Assembly: GCA_963585895.1 (NCBI GenBank) | Contig: OY757912.1 | Coordinates: forward strand, 79,022,581-79,086,580 | Length of the DNA stretch: 64,000 nt | DNA from: Sepioteuthis lessoniana | Lineage: Eukaryota > Mollusca > Cephalopoda > Myopsida > Loliginidae | Reading direction: 5' to 3' | In this document: positions 1 through 11,580 of the stretch, one piece after another | Layout: each line of letters begins with the position of its first letter | Position numbering within the stretch: position 1 is the first letter of the stretch | The notes under the pieces: model-generated | What the model saw: only the letters and a program-made list of their open reading frames with translations | What the model was told of the DNA's origin: nothing | Database searches by the model: none | Program-made: the position numbers and the translations under genes

Positions 1-850
1 AAGTAACAATGAAAAAACAGAGTTAAGCATGAAAATTTCGCGCTTTAAATTATGCATAGCAAAGGTATACCATAGTAGCTATAAAGACAAATAATTGAGA
101 CATGCAAAATTGCTGTAATTAGCTCTGAAGATAAGTTTACTATTCTCGTAAAAAATTCTACAAATTTATCACCCCGTAAAGCGATGCATAAAAACAGATA
201 CTCTTTGCCTTTTCAGAGTTCTCTTGTCAATACCCTATAATCATTAGCACCTCTTCATAGGTTTGTAAAATCTGCAGGGTTTGTAACTATAAACTTCATT
301 AAAAGATGATGAACGTTGTGGACAAGAAAAAAAAAACTGTTGACAACCGAATAAATGTTTTATGTAAATTGGGATTGTAGCTGTTGTCAGCAGTCGTCTG
401 ACTTTTTGTTCAGGCGCCGCCATGACAGTCTATGCGTTCAAATGTCATTTCAACGTTGGCGGTTTCAGACAGACCTTCCTGTCAACATGCCGCCCCTAGT
501 AATTAAAAACCGGAAAAGAGGGTAGGTAATATGGCGATCTGTGACTGCCCTTTCCTTTGAACTTTTCGAATTTGCCGCTTAGACATTGTTAACGCATTGA
601 CGAGTTGCAGCAAATTGACAATTATGTTAAGAATATATGATGCCTCAAATAAAGAAGTACCAATGAAGGAAAGAAAGAAGGAACAGACAAAATGATTCAT
701 GTGTTTTCGTGTGAGTCTTCAATTAAATTGTATTCAGATCATATCCAAGGATAAGTCTGAAACAAGACTACATGCAAATGACATCCATATTTCATAGTTA
801 CTTTTGTTTTGAACAAAGATAACGTGAAACACCACTGAAAACTAAGTTAA
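1..850. other. Unassigned AT-rich sequence
   Basis: No gene, repeat family or RNA gene recognised. The only open frame on the minus strand (about 500-700) has no family resemblance and looks like chance. Confidence 0.5.
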
Positions 851-1004
851 TATGATAAAAACATGCAGGCATTTATTGATCTTTTGTTCTATATATATTT
901 TTATCTTTCTATCTTTATTTCTTTTATATCCGGCTATTTTAGTCAAACCTACCTTAATCTATATTGCTACGTATGCGTACATTCGTGTAGCTATCTTCTC
1001 TACT

Positions 1005-1034
1005 ATCTATCTATCTATCTATCTATCTATCTCA
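1005..1034. repeat. (TATC)n microsatellite
   Basis: About seven TATC units next to a mariner-type MITE. The same motif recurs as scattered TATC/TCTA copies at 1294-1322. Confidence 0.9.
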
Positions 1035-1080
1035 GACTTTTCCCAACTGTCTTTCTATCTGATTCTGTTAATTTGTATAT

Positions 1081-1284
1081 ACGAGGGTCGTTCAAGAAGT
1101 TCTAAGCTTTGCCCAAATTATAAACTTCTCATATTTCTATTTCACCTGCGCAGAAATTAGGATCGAAATCAAAATTAGTTTTTCTAGTTTTCTGAGAGAT
1201 GGTGGTGTCTTGCCACAACAGAAATGTTCAGGTACTGTTCTTCTTTTTAGGTGAGGCTTAGAAATTTTTTAATGACCCCCCCCC
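1081..1284 (+). mobile_element. Mariner-type MITE, ~200 bp
   Basis: The left end reads ACGAGGGTCGTTCAAGAAGT directly after TATAT, and the right end (TTAGAAATTTTTTAATGACC) is an imperfect reverse complement of it. Terminal inverted repeats of about 23 bp beside a TA dinucleotide are typical of mariner-type non-autonomous elements. No transposase is encoded. Related elements lie at 15413-15622 and 24695-24910. Confidence 0.65.
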
Positions 1285-1595
1285 CGCCGCCGCATCTATC
1301 TATTGATCTATCTACCTATCTAAGTCTGATCATTAGTTATTTTCCGACATGACAGTTCCATATTTATGTTGCAAATGGGATACAGCAAACGATCAAGAAT
1401 GATAAAAAATGATTTCACGAACGACTTATTCTGTCTATTCAAAAAATATCTCCTACAAACTTGCACTTGTTTCTTACGTGAGCAGTCATTTCAACAGTCA
1501 GCAAAAAAGTATTCTGATTGATTTAAAAATTATATAGATAAAAGGATTTCGTTAAAAAGTGCGGAAAACTTTTGCTTCAACCACATATACATATG

Positions 1596-1757
1596 CTAAG
1601 AGCACCCACATATATATATATATATATATATAGGAAAGAGGGGAGAGAGAGAAAGAGAGAGGAAACGCTCAATGCCACCCACCCGAGATGAGCTCAATTA
1701 AGGATATGCGCGCGCGCGTGTGTGTGTGCGTGTGTGTGTGCACGCTCGCATGTTTAT
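1596..1757. repeat. Compound microsatellite (TA)n, (GA)n, (GC/GT)n
   Basis: A (TA)n run at about 1612-1632 is followed by GA-rich sequence and then an alternating CG/TG tract at about 1709-1745. Confidence 0.85.
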
Positions 1758-1939
1758 AATATAAGTAATTTCCGTTTCGATTAAGATCAACCAAAACCTT
1801 TAGTTTTAGATTGATGCCATAAACAATTTGCTACGGTCGACTAATTGCATAAGCAAACAAAATTTTAAATAAGACAAATATACTTGATGTTGTATAAATT
1901 TTTCTCCTTATATTTGCATTTTGAAACGTAATTATTTTA

Positions 1940-2171
1940 GGTTTCTTTTGTTTAATGTCATATCAACCTTTGTAGGTTATTTAATGCCAAAGCCATTCAT
2001 CTAGAAGAACAGTAGTGGTACTATTTAACCCATAGCTGGGAGGATAAGGGGTTCATACCTTTCCTAAGGGTATTTGTCCGAAAGTGGACGTAATAGCGCG
2101 ACTGGAGTACGAACTCGCTTACTACGATTCCGCAGTCCATCGCTTTAACCATTACACCACGAAGACACCCC
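1940..2171 (-). mobile_element. SINE B, near full length
   Basis: Read on the minus strand, a tRNA-like head (box A-like GGTTAAAGCGATGG, box B-like GAGTTCGTACTCC) is followed by the body and the 3' hairpin TTTGGCATTAAATAACC...GGTTGATATGACATT. This is one of about a dozen copies. The head resembles a tRNA but no clover-leaf is intact. Confidence 0.8.
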
Positions 2172-2324
2172 CAATCATTTTAGGGTATGATCCTCCTTAG
2201 GTGGCCACGGTTCATACAACAGCACATTTTTAAAACTTGATTTTCCGTTAATTGTTTAAAATCAGAGGCAAAAGTCAGAGAAAAATGGTAAAAATTTTAG
2301 TTTACGTTCAAGGACCATCAGATA

Positions 2325-2700
2325 TTTATCTGGTTTATTTCATTTGTTTAACGACATATCAACCCCTTATGGGATTTTTTAACGTCGAAATTTGATACTA
2401 ATAATTTATACATAAACACATATATTCAAGTAACTATTCCAATTCACTGATAATCAAAATGAAGGGGATTCCCTAAACTCTAAGCAAAACACAACCTTCG
2501 ACGGTTTAATATGCCGTTAAAATCAATCAATCAATCTTTTTGTACACAGTTATATCATATCGAGTACTCCTATCTAATGCAAATAATTTGCACACAGTTA
2601 TATGATTTCAAAAATTCCGATGTAATGTCGAAAAATTTTTAAAATCCATTTGACCAATATATAGGACCGTAACAGGCAAAGGCTGCCTTAAGACAATCGG
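2325..2700 (-). mobile_element. Divergent element-D relative, truncated
   Basis: It starts with a variant of the B/D tail hairpin (ACGACATATCAACCCC...TTAACGTCG), carries several ACACAGTTATATGAT internal repeats, and ends in a remnant of the D head (ATTTGACCAATATATAGGAC). Strongly diverged from the main D family. Confidence 0.5.
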
Positions 2701-3298
2701 ACCAATTGCTTCCAGCTGGACACTGCAGCTAAAGACCACCTTGCTAGAATGTAATCTACTTTTGGCTCGTTAAGTACACGCAACAATACATTACAATATA
2801 CATGTTCCCAATTAAGCCTTGCTCTGCCAAAGACCAGCTCTGCTTACAGATACTACAAGTGATAACAGCAAAGAGGTGACAACACACTCATAGTTCCATA
2901 ATATGAACCCCATCATTGGATGCAGTTTAGTGTCATTTGTTGACACAAGGATAAATTGGGTTTCCAAGAAGAGATGTTCATTGGCCCCATAACCCATCTC
3001 ATTCAAATATTCCATTCATGCAGATACGTACAATTTTAGTCAGATATCTCATTCCAAAGCTCCGTATATCAAAAGTATTAAGAAGTATTTTGGAAAGTTT
3101 ATTTCCAGTGCAACAAAATATCATTACGAACATATCTAGTGGACTATCAAAACAAGGATATATCGTGTTAATTCATTTTACATATAACTCACTGATTCTT
3201 TAAGGCTCACTTTGAAACTTGGTCCCTTGGAGCTCTGGGTCTTCAACATAGATAGATAGATAGATTAAAACAAGATATTGAATAGACTGATTGAGATA

Positions 3299-3536
3299 GG
3301 TTTGATTTGGTTTCTTTGTTTGATGGCATATCAACCTTCGTGTACTATTTTATGCCCAAACTATTCATGTAGAAGAATAGTAGTGGTACGATTTAAACCA
3401 TTGTTGAGGAGATAAGAGGTTCAACCTTTCCTAAGGGTATTAGTCCTAAAGTGAACGTGATAATGCGTCTGGAGTTCGAAATCGCTTACAACAATGTCAC
3501 AGTCCAGGACGTTAAGATTACACCACGGGGACTCCC
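3299..3536 (-). mobile_element. SINE B
   Basis: The TTGGTTTCTTTGTTTGATGG tail comes first on the plus strand and the tRNA-like head ends at 3535 (ATTACACCACGGGGACTCCC). More diverged than the copy at 58.8 kb. Confidence 0.8.
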
Positions 3537-3661
3537 TGTTAATTCAGATAGGCAGGTAAAGGCTGAAATAGATAGATATATAAACATATATATAGATATA
3601 TAAATATATATAAAGATATGAACAAACTGTGATAGATAGATAGATAGATAGATAGATTTGT

Positions 3662-4735
3662 TGATTGGTGGTTTTGGTTTTATGCCATACCAACCTTTGT
3701 AGGTTATTTAATGCCAAATCCATTTTTATGCAAATATTCAGTTCTTTTTCAAACAATTCAATTTAGCATGAGTACGCAGTTTAATTGTCAAAAACATTTC
3801 TATTTCAAGCAATTTACTTTATTCAAACAGTTCTAATTAAGCTAATTCAGCTCAGTTAAATGTGAAAACAGTTCTATATTAAAGAATTCAGTTTAGTGTA
3901 AGTACAGTTTTTATCTCAAAAACAGTTCCATTTCAAACAATTCAGTTTAGCATAAGCACGCAGTTTGAATGTAAGCACAGTTTAATTGTCAAAAACATTT
4001 CTACCTCAAGCTATTCTGTTTAATCAAACAGTTCTAATTCAAACAATTCAGTTTAGCATAAGTATGCAGTTAGTTCGATTTGACCCATAGATATGGCCCT
4101 ATCAGGTGTTACCACTCCGGGCCAGAGTGGACCTGGGAACAATCCCAATGAAGGGGTGCACCGCATTCCCCAAAGCTCCAGCATCACTGGAACCTCGCCA
4201 TCAGATTGTTTAGTGTCATGTCCAGGACACTCGTTTAAAGAGGTCTTACCCCTCTTCAGAGGTGCAGTTGGTCTATTCTACGATCCCAGCCGACTGGGCA
4301 ATACACAGAGTTAATGTCAAAACAGTTTTATTTCAGATAACTCAGTTTAGCATAATTACACAGTTTAGATGTCAAAAGAGTTCTATTTCGAGCAATTCAG
4401 TTTAGCATTAGTAAGCAGTTCAAAGGTCAGAACAGTTCTATTTTAAACCATTTAGCATAAATACGCAGTTTAAATGCAAAAAAAAACCCAGTAAACTCTC
4501 GAAACCACGGTTTAGTTCTATTCAACCCATAGATAGGACCCTTATCCGGTGCTACTGCTCCGAACTTAGGAGCGATGGCAATAAAGGGGTACTCCACGTT
4601 CCCCAAAGCTCCAGCATTACAGGAACCTCACCATCAAATTGTTTAGTGTTATATCCAGGACACTCGTTAGGCGGGGGTCTTACCCCTCTGCAGAGAAGCA
4701 GTCGGTCTATTCTAAAGCCCAAGCCGACTTGGCAA
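3662..4735 (-). mobile_element. Element D, dimeric copy (head-repeats-head-repeats-tail)
   Basis: Element D is a non-coding retroposon-like repeat defined here by recurrence. Read on the minus strand it has a head containing CAGTCGGCT...CCGACTG and CCACTC...GAGTGG inverted repeats, then a variable array of ~50-bp units (AAACTGTGTGC, AAACTGAATTGTTTGAAATAG), then a tail hairpin TTTGGCATTAAATAACC...GGTTGGTATGGCAT. In this copy two heads (4090-4310 and 4530-4735) are each followed by an internal-repeat block, and a single tail closes the element at 3670-3720. No coding capacity is visible. It is not a family I can name. Confidence 0.75.
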
Positions 4736-4799
4736 TAGATAGATAGATAGATAGATGTTGACAGGTAACGGACAATGCCCTTTGTATATATAGACAAAA

Positions 4800-5560
4800 T
4801 AACTACCCGTTTAAGGTATTAACTAGAATAGCTTTTTATCCTGATAAGCTTTGTATTTTAATGTTACCAAACCTCAACAATATATTTTGCATGACATTTC
4901 AATCCTCTACATCTTGTAGTCAACACATTTATCCCTGACAACCACATCAACCTAAACTTGACTTTCCCTCGGTACGATTATAGATTGGACAATTCATAAC
5001 ACTTCTTGGGTGGTAATGAAAATGAAAAAAAAACCTTTATCAGAAGGACTTCATAACTAAACCACAGATCTCTCGATATCTGATTTCCGATAAAGAAACC
5101 TTACAAAATCAACAACTCCTTTTTAAGGAATCTGGAATTGATTGATTAACTATAGAAATTTGCTCGAAGTTATTGATTACCGAGATCCGATTTGATAACG
5201 TTAAAGCCGGAATCCTAAAGCGGGTTAAGTTGTTTGCAGTGTAATGTTAAATAAATTCGGTTATTCACAGGATCAGATCACGTGTAAATTTACATACTGA
5301 AAACACGAGAAAGGTTTTAGGGCTGCTAAAAGTGCAGCAAAGACAGAGTTAATCGATTATTTTATTTTACAAGCAGTTAACGCGTCCTTACTAAATTGTA
5401 CTAATGAGGCAACTGCAAAGTAGACAGCTTTTCTGTTTATAAAAAAAAAATAAAATAGATAAAATAATAGGCCAGTCTATAATTGCTGGTACTTGTACCG
5501 GGATGAGGGATGCTCCAAAAGTACTGCCTCCTATTTATTGTTTACGTATGTTAAGTCTTT
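4800..5560. other. Unassigned sequence
   Basis: No gene or repeat family recognised. The composition is ordinary AT-rich. Confidence 0.5.
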
Positions 5561-5660
5561 GCTTGACAGCCTACATTTCTTCAAATCTGTGGCCGTGTTA
5601 CTACTACTGGGCACTGATTAAATTCTTCGAGAAAAAAAACTAGATGGAAACAACACAAGA

Positions 5661-5661
5661 A

Positions 5662-5701
<40 letters not shown>

Positions 5702-5792
5702 GTATATATAAATTTACATATACATATATTTGTTAAATATATATATATATATGCACATATATATTTTTCAGATGTATATATATATGTATTTC

Positions 5793-5836
<44 letters not shown>

Positions 5837-5859
5837 CTTAAATATATATACATATATTT

Positions 5860-5907
<48 letters not shown>

Positions 5908-5982
5908 CTTAAATATATATATATATGTGTGTGTATTTCTTAAATATATATACATATGTTTCTTAAATATATATATGTATTT

Positions 5983-6019
<37 letters not shown>
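5661..6019. repeat. Long (TA)n tract with periodic TTTCTTAAA interruptions
   Basis: About 360 bp of TA dinucleotide broken by ATTTCTTAAATATATA-type spacers. The interruptions recur, so this is a compound array and not pure slippage. Long open frames here encode only Tyr-Ile strings and are artefacts. Confidence 0.9.
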
Positions 6020-6021
<2 letters not shown>

Positions 6022-6129
6022 CATTGAACATAATAGACATTTTTTGTCTACCTATTTTTTTTTTTTTTTTGTTAATCCTTTCGGATTGCCGTATTGATCT
6101 TATAATATTCGGCAGGAATTGGTTGATAA

Positions 6130-6205
6130 ATCTTCCATAATTAGTTATTTCCCGAGTACTTTTCTCTCCGACTTTGAGCCATCATCAGGGGAGGATGCAT
6201 TACAA
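6130..6205 (-). ncRNA. Hammerhead-like core 3' of the Penelope RT
   Basis: On the minus strand CCCCTGATGATGGCTC is followed about 30 nt later by CGGGAAATAACTAATTATGG. CUGAUGA and GAAA are the conserved hammerhead core blocks, and AUAA/UUAU can form helix III. The nucleotide at the cleavage position would be G and helix II is poor, so this copy is probably inactive or only ribozyme-like. It lies downstream of a Penelope-type reverse transcriptase, where hammerhead motifs are known in that class. Confidence 0.4.
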
Positions 6206-6429
6206 AAGTGATGTAACTTTTATATGTACATTACTACTTTGTAAGAAGAGCGTCTGTACTTTTGTATTGTGTGACGTTTATCAGGTTATTAATAATTGTT
6301 TTTTTTTTATATCTGAAGGGGCATTCACTTTTAAAGTTGAGGGTAAAGGAGTTATTATTAGAGGGGGTTTTGTAAGCAGAGGTAGTGAAGTTATTATTGT
6401 TGTTAGTATCGATGAGAACATCTAAAAGG

Positions 6430-7706
6430 AAATTTTATGGTTTTTGTTTAGTTCATGAGTAAAGTTAAGAACTGAATTTTTTTGGTAGGTGTCTTTCAGT
6501 ATGTTGATTTCGTTAATATTATTAGCAAGAATAAGGATATCATCAACATATCTTAGTTATATTGGAGGTTTTTAATGCTATTAAAAATTCTATTTTCGAA
6601 GTCGGACATACATGTAGAAATTACTGAAGATCGGGCCCAGGACAGACCCCATAGATACTCCATCTGTCTGAACGTAAATATTACCAAGATGGTCATGAAA
6701 TGGAACTTCAGTAGTGCATGTTAGGAGTAGTTTCCGAAGTATATTAGGGTTGATTTTAAGAGGAGGGATAGATGGATTATTATAAGTATTATTTATGATA
6801 TTATCAACTGTTTCATTAACAGGTATATTAGTGAATAGATTTTCCACATCCAGTGAGGCTAATATACCATTATTGGGTTTAATTGTATAAAGAACTTGAA
6901 TTAATTCATGTGTGGATTTTATGTTATATTTGCTGGGCAAGTATGTTGAAATAAGCTGTTTTATTGTTTTTGTGAGTTCATAAATCGGTGTAGGTATTTG
7001 TGATATAATAAGGCGCAGAGGATGATTAGGTTTATGTATTTTTACGGTCCCGTAAAGATAGCCGGGTTTATTATCACCAATTATTGGAGGTGTCCGTGAT
7101 GTAATGGTTATCGTCGCAGGATATGGACACGGCGACAAGAGTTCAAATCCTGGACCTGACTGATTGCATTTCACATATCACTAATACCCTTGGGAAAGGT
7201 ATGAATCCAATTATTCTCCCTCCAGCTATGGGTAAATAGAAGGGCAGACTAGGTTCTTCAGCCTTGGTGAGGCAACTAGTCTAGGAGAAGGAAAACCTGT
7301 TAAACTCCGCTTAAAAATTGACTTTGTGCCATATCCTTGGAGGGGTTGGTAAATATGATTATCACCAATTATTTGGTGTGGTTTTGTGCTATTAAGTTCG
7401 GCATTATTAGCCGTGATTAGTTTATCAATTCTTGATTTTAGTTGGTCGATGGGATTCTTACTTAATTTTTTGAATTTTGTATGGTCATCGAAAATATTGT
7501 GTAGTTTTGAATGGTTGTCTGTTTTATTGAGTACTACAAAAATGTTTGTTTTATTTGCTTTTTTTATGGTGATGTTGGGATGATTGCGTAATTCTTTAGC
7601 GGCAATTTCTAGTTGATGAGTTAGAAATGTAGGTTGTTTTTTATTGTATCTATTTTTGATGGCTTCAGTTTTAAGGAAATCACGGAATTCAGGTTTGATT
7701 TAAAGC
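6430..7706 (-). pseudogene. Penelope-like element reverse transcriptase, 5'-truncated and broken
   Basis: Minus-strand coding sequence of a Penelope-like (PLE) reverse transcriptase. It begins near 7700 (KPEFRDFLKTEAIKNR), reads through FVVLNKTDNHSKLHNIF and QLKSRIDKLIT, is interrupted by a SINE at 7086-7357, and resumes with IIGDNKPGYLYGTVKIHKP. Catalytic motifs are visible: motif A SLDVENLFTN (about 6845-6859), motif B DGVSMGSVLGP (about 6636-6664) and motif C YVDD (6539-6550). A short insertion near 6590 shifts the frame between motifs B and C, and sequence after YVDD decays. The GIY-YIG endonuclease expected downstream in this class was not found. Identification as PLE is secure. The element is dead. 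Confidence 0.9.
7086..7357 (+). mobile_element. SINE A inserted in the Penelope RT
   Basis: tRNA-derived head (box A-like GTGATGTAATGGTTATCG, box B-like GAGTTCAAATCC), then the common body (CTCCCTCCAGCTATGGG) and tail GGGGTTGGTAAATATGAT. It is flanked by a perfect 16-bp direct repeat ATTATCACCAATTATT at 7070-7085 and 7358-7373, which is the target-site duplication. Removing it restores the reading order of the RT. Confidence 0.95.
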
Positions 7707-8026
7707 TCCGGAATAAAAAGGTAATTTCAATCATTTTTTTTTTCTTTACATTTTGTGAAAAGTTTGCAGAAAAACAAAAGTACAAAATATATTCATGTAA
7801 GCAAAAATAATATTTGTAAGATCGTAGAAAATTTTGTAATAATGATAGTAGTAGTTGTAGTAGTAATAGTAGAAGTAGTATCAAGTACATGTTAAAACTA
7901 ACATATACAACAGAGAAGCGGTATTGAAATTAAACCCATTCTTAAAAGAAAAAGTGTAGGTTTTCGCTCAAAAGAAATAAATCGAAAGGTAATTGAGTAA
8001 GTAAAATCGATTACTTGCTGTTGAAT

Positions 8027-8505
8027 CAGTACAGACAAATCCATACTTACTGCTATAGACAATTCCATACTTATTGCTTTAGACAATACCATACTTACAT
8101 CTATAGACAATTCCATACTTACTGCTATAGACAATTCCATACTTACTACTATAGACAATTCCATACTTATTGCTTTAGACAATACCATACTTACTGCTAT
8201 AGACAATTCCATAGTTATTGCTTTAGACAATACCATACTTACATCTATAGACAATTCCATACTTACTGCTATAGACAATTCCATACTTATTGCTTAAGAC
8301 AATACCATACTTACATCTATAGACAATTCCATACTTATTGCTTTAGACAATACCATACTTACATCTATAGACAATTCCATACTTACTGCTATAGACAATT
8401 CCATACTTACTGCTATAGACAATTCCATACTTATTGCTTTAGACAATACCATACTTACATCTATAGACTATTCCATGCTTACTGCTTTAGACAAATTCAT
8501 ACTTA
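8027..8505. repeat. 24-bp minisatellite, ~19 units, with three unit types
   Basis: Tandem copies of a 24-bp unit. Variant A is TACTGCTATAGACAATTCC-, B is TATTGCTTTAGACAATACC-, C is TACATCTATAGACAATTCC-, each ending in ATACT. Because 24 is a multiple of three, long frames stay open on both strands (8-residue periodicity such as RQFHTYCY). I regard them as by-products of the array, not genes. The order of types is non-random: type C always follows type B. Confidence 0.95.
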
Positions 8506-8737
8506 CGAATGAAATATTAATTTCTTCGCTTATTTAGGTTGGCTCGAAATTAGCCGAACGAATATAATCGGCTAAGAAATTGCATTTTCAGTATTTTAAA
8601 AGAGAAAAGGTTTCTAAAATTATTTTGCGTTTTGATCCTTCAAATTTTTCTCGGCAAGTCAAATATAGCGAAGTATCTCCAAATTTAAATCTTGCGCGAA
8701 TGCGTCGATTGGAGAATAATAAGTAAAATACTGATAC

Positions 8738-9262
8738 AAAACAGCCCAGTCCGCTGGGGTTGTAGAATACACCGGCTGCACTCTGCTGACGGGTACGACC
8801 CTCTCCAGTGAGTGTCCTGAATATGACACTAAACAATGTGATTGTGAGGCTCCTGCATTGGAGCTTTGGGGAATATGGAGTACACTTTCATTGACATTAC
8901 TCCTGGGTTCACTTTGTTCTATGGTGGTAGCACCTGATAAGATCTTATCTTTGGGTCAAATAGATCTATTTTACATTAAAACTGTGTGCAAAAAAAATGA
9001 TTTATGCTAAACTGAATTGTTAAAGATAGAACTGTTTGATCATTTAACTGTGTGTAATGACTGCTGTTTAATTAAATTGTTAGTAATACATAGCAATACT
9101 TGAAACCATTTGACTGTGTGCAAAAAAACTGAGCTCAGTCTCGTTTAAAGATGTTATCAACAAAATGTGTTTACAAATCATATATATTTAATATATCAGT
9201 ACAAAGAGGATTTGGTATTAAAAACCTACTCTGGTTGATATGCCATAAAACCAAACCACATA
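8738..9262 (+). mobile_element. Element D, single-head complete copy
   Basis: Good reference copy. The head begins at CCCAGTCCGCTGGGGTTGTA, the mid-head is at 8860-8950, two to three internal repeats (AACTGTGTG) follow, then GAGCTCAGTCTCGTTTAAAG and a tail hairpin TTTGGTATTAAAAACC...GGTTGATATGCCAT with CAAACCA. Total about 525 bp, non-coding. Confidence 0.8.
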
Positions 9263-9343
9263 GATGGAAAAAAATTACGTCTTCTAGAGCCTAATTATGC
9301 GCAAATATTAACTGTTGTTTTTAGCATGGCAATTTGTTGAGTT

Positions 9344-9344
<1 letters not shown>

Positions 9345-9383
<39 letters not shown>
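9345..9383. repeat. (CT)n(TA)n microsatellite
   Basis: About 11 CT units run into about 9 TA units. Confidence 0.9.
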
Positions 9384-9385
<2 letters not shown>

Positions 9386-9415
9386 GATAGAGAGAAAGTG
9401 AGTGTGTGTACGTGT

Positions 9416-9622
9416 GTCTATCAATGGCCCGGAAGACTGGGGTTCAATCCCAGTCCGAGTCATACCAAAAACTCCAAAAATGGTACTTGATACCTCCTTG
9501 CTTACAGAATTATGAGGTTCTGATCAAGGGTAAGTGGAGCAATTCAGGAAAAGGAGTAACGCCCATCCCTATACCTCTGATGAAAAAGTAGCCTTCGAGT
9601 CGCTCTCGACTACTGTCGCCCA
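9416..9622 (+). mobile_element. SINE C
   Basis: The head contains the box B-like GGTTCAATCCCAGTCCGAGT. The body is CATACCAAAAACTCCAAAAATGGTACTTGAT and the 3' part GCCTTCGAGTCGCTCTCGACTAC. The first tRNA-like bases overlap simple-sequence DNA, so the 5' edge is uncertain. Confidence 0.75.
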
Positions 9623-9639
9623 AGATATATATACATATA

Positions 9640-9793
9640 TATAGCTAGGAAATGTATGATTTTAATGATAATTTTATTCTTTCTAGCGGTCTTTAAATCA
9701 ATAAAATGTGGTTTGGTCCAACCCTTCTTCAGTCAGAATCATCCTGAAGATCCGCTTAGTTGAAACCTAGGTAGTTTTTTTTCTTACTCTGTA

Positions 9794-9827
<34 letters not shown>

Positions 9828-11150
9828 GAGCTGCAGAAATACCACCTATATTGTAAAATGTTACTTTTGTGGTGCAAGAGGAAATCATAACTTCATCTAG
9901 CCAATGTTTTAATTTTTTTTCCAGATACAATCAGTTACAATCATGTCTTGTACAGGTGCCGTTGAAAGTTTTTTTTAAAGATTGTGCAGTTGTAATTGTT
10001 AAACAGAGACCTTTTTTGTGATCATTTTCGGTTACGTCGTTCTATATTTTAAAAAATCGATACTGCTATAAGTTGAAAATTCTATCCGGAAGACCATCAT
10101 TCCGAAATAACACAAAATGAGCACGAAAAACTCTCTGGAAAATAGATAAAGAATCACAAATCTTTAAAAACGTTTCAACAGAAAATGCAGCGTGCGTAAC
10201 GATCTATGATTGAAACTGATTGTTTCTGAATAAAACGGTAAGATATTCGCTAAGTGGAGCAACCATTTTCATTTGCCTATGTTTGTAGGTGACAGTTTAA
10301 AATGTGGTAGGTATTTTTATTCATCTGCTTTTAATGTATTTTTTAAATTACAAATTTATAACGAAGAAAAAAGATTTGATTTTATGAATAATCTTTTTAT
10401 GTTTTCCAATATTTTTCAAATAGTTTTTGCTTCATTTAATTTACTTAGTGTTTCAATGGTTGTCCGAAAAAAATAAAAGTACGGGGTTCTGCGATTTTGG
10501 GACAACGATATAAAGGTTATATAGCAAAATAAGTCTGGCAATTACAGGTCTCACGAATAGTTTGTAAAATGGTTGTATATTTAGTATAAGATATAAAGTG
10601 AAATATCTATAATACAAAATCTGAATTTGAAATATATTGTTTTTAATACAGAAAATAATGTCTTTTGTGTCTTGATAATGTTATTTTCACGTCTCTCAAG
10701 AAAAGATTTGACATGTTTTGTCTTGAAGTTCTAAGTTTCCCATCTTCGTTTTGAGCAAGGGTGATAACTGATCTTCACCCTTTGCACTTAAAAGGATTGC
10801 CACTATCTACAAGAATAACGGATATACTTATGCATTTACTTTTAAAGTTCACATTAAGGAAATAACCTGCAGTCGGGTTACGTTTTACGTAAATTATTTT
10901 TCCACCCAATGAATAGGATACTTAATCTTTTTGACAAGGGTTTATTGATAAAGTCTCCAATCCGATAAAACGAGCGTTAAACCGGATAGAATAATGAAAC
11001 TGATATTAAAAGGAAGTTCAAAGGTTGATCGGAAAATAAGGTCTCCAATCCGACAGAACAAATTTTAGACGCGTCGTTGTCGGGATGTTACAATTCTTTC
11101 AAAGCTGATTCCAATAAAATGCGAAGGACACATAGCTAGCCATGGCTTCA
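9640..11150. other. Unassigned AT-rich sequence with one (TA)n tract
   Basis: A (TA)n run lies at 9798-9824. Around 9725-9770 is a CCTGAAGATCCGCTTAGTTGAAAC block that resembles the degenerate hammerhead-like motifs seen elsewhere here. No gene recognised. The open frame at 10273-10476 has no family resemblance. Confidence 0.45.
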
Positions 11151-11159
11151 AAAATGAAT

Positions 11160-11580
11160 TCAGTGTCCTGAATATGACATCGAATTGCATCTGATGGTGT
11201 GGTTCTTAGCCTGGAGATCGGGAGATGTGGAGTAACCCTTCACTTGCTTTACTCACTGGTCCACTCTGACCCGGAGTGGTAGTACCTGTTACGGTGCTAT
11301 CAATGAGTCAAATAAAACTTTTTAATCATTTAACCGTGTGCAAACAAAGGATTGATATCAAATTGAATAATTAATATTAGCCATGCTTGAAACTGTACTA
11401 AAAATAAATAGCAATACTTGAAACCATTTAACTGTGTGCAAACAAATGAGCTCTGGCACATTTAGAATAATAATGTTACCTACAAACTATTTACGTAAAA
11501 ATCATATATAATATATGTATAAACAGGATTTGGCATAAAGGAACCATCCACGCTTGATATGCCATTAAACCAAATAACCA
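11160..11580 (+). mobile_element. Element D, 5'-truncated
   Basis: Starts within the head at CAGTGTCCTGAATATGAC, keeps CCACTCTGACCCGGAGTGG, two to three AACTGTGTGC internal repeats, and the tail hairpin (TTTGGCATAAAGGAACC...CTTGATATGCCATTAAACC). Confidence 0.75.

Noticed and set aside
5581..6097. Long open frames rich in Tyr/Ile (147 and 133 codons)
   Set aside because: They lie wholly in a (TA)n tract. Low-complexity translation on both strands is expected and there is no gene structure.
7088..7160. tRNA gene in the SINE A head
   Set aside because: Box A and box B are present but the sequence is dispersed in many copies with the same body and tail, hence a SINE.
8015..8512. 165-codon open frame with an 8-residue repeat
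   Set aside because: It is the translation of a 24-bp minisatellite. The opposite strand is also open.
10273..10476. 67-codon AT-rich frame as a host exon
   Set aside because: No family resemblance, and splice-site context cannot be judged from this alone.
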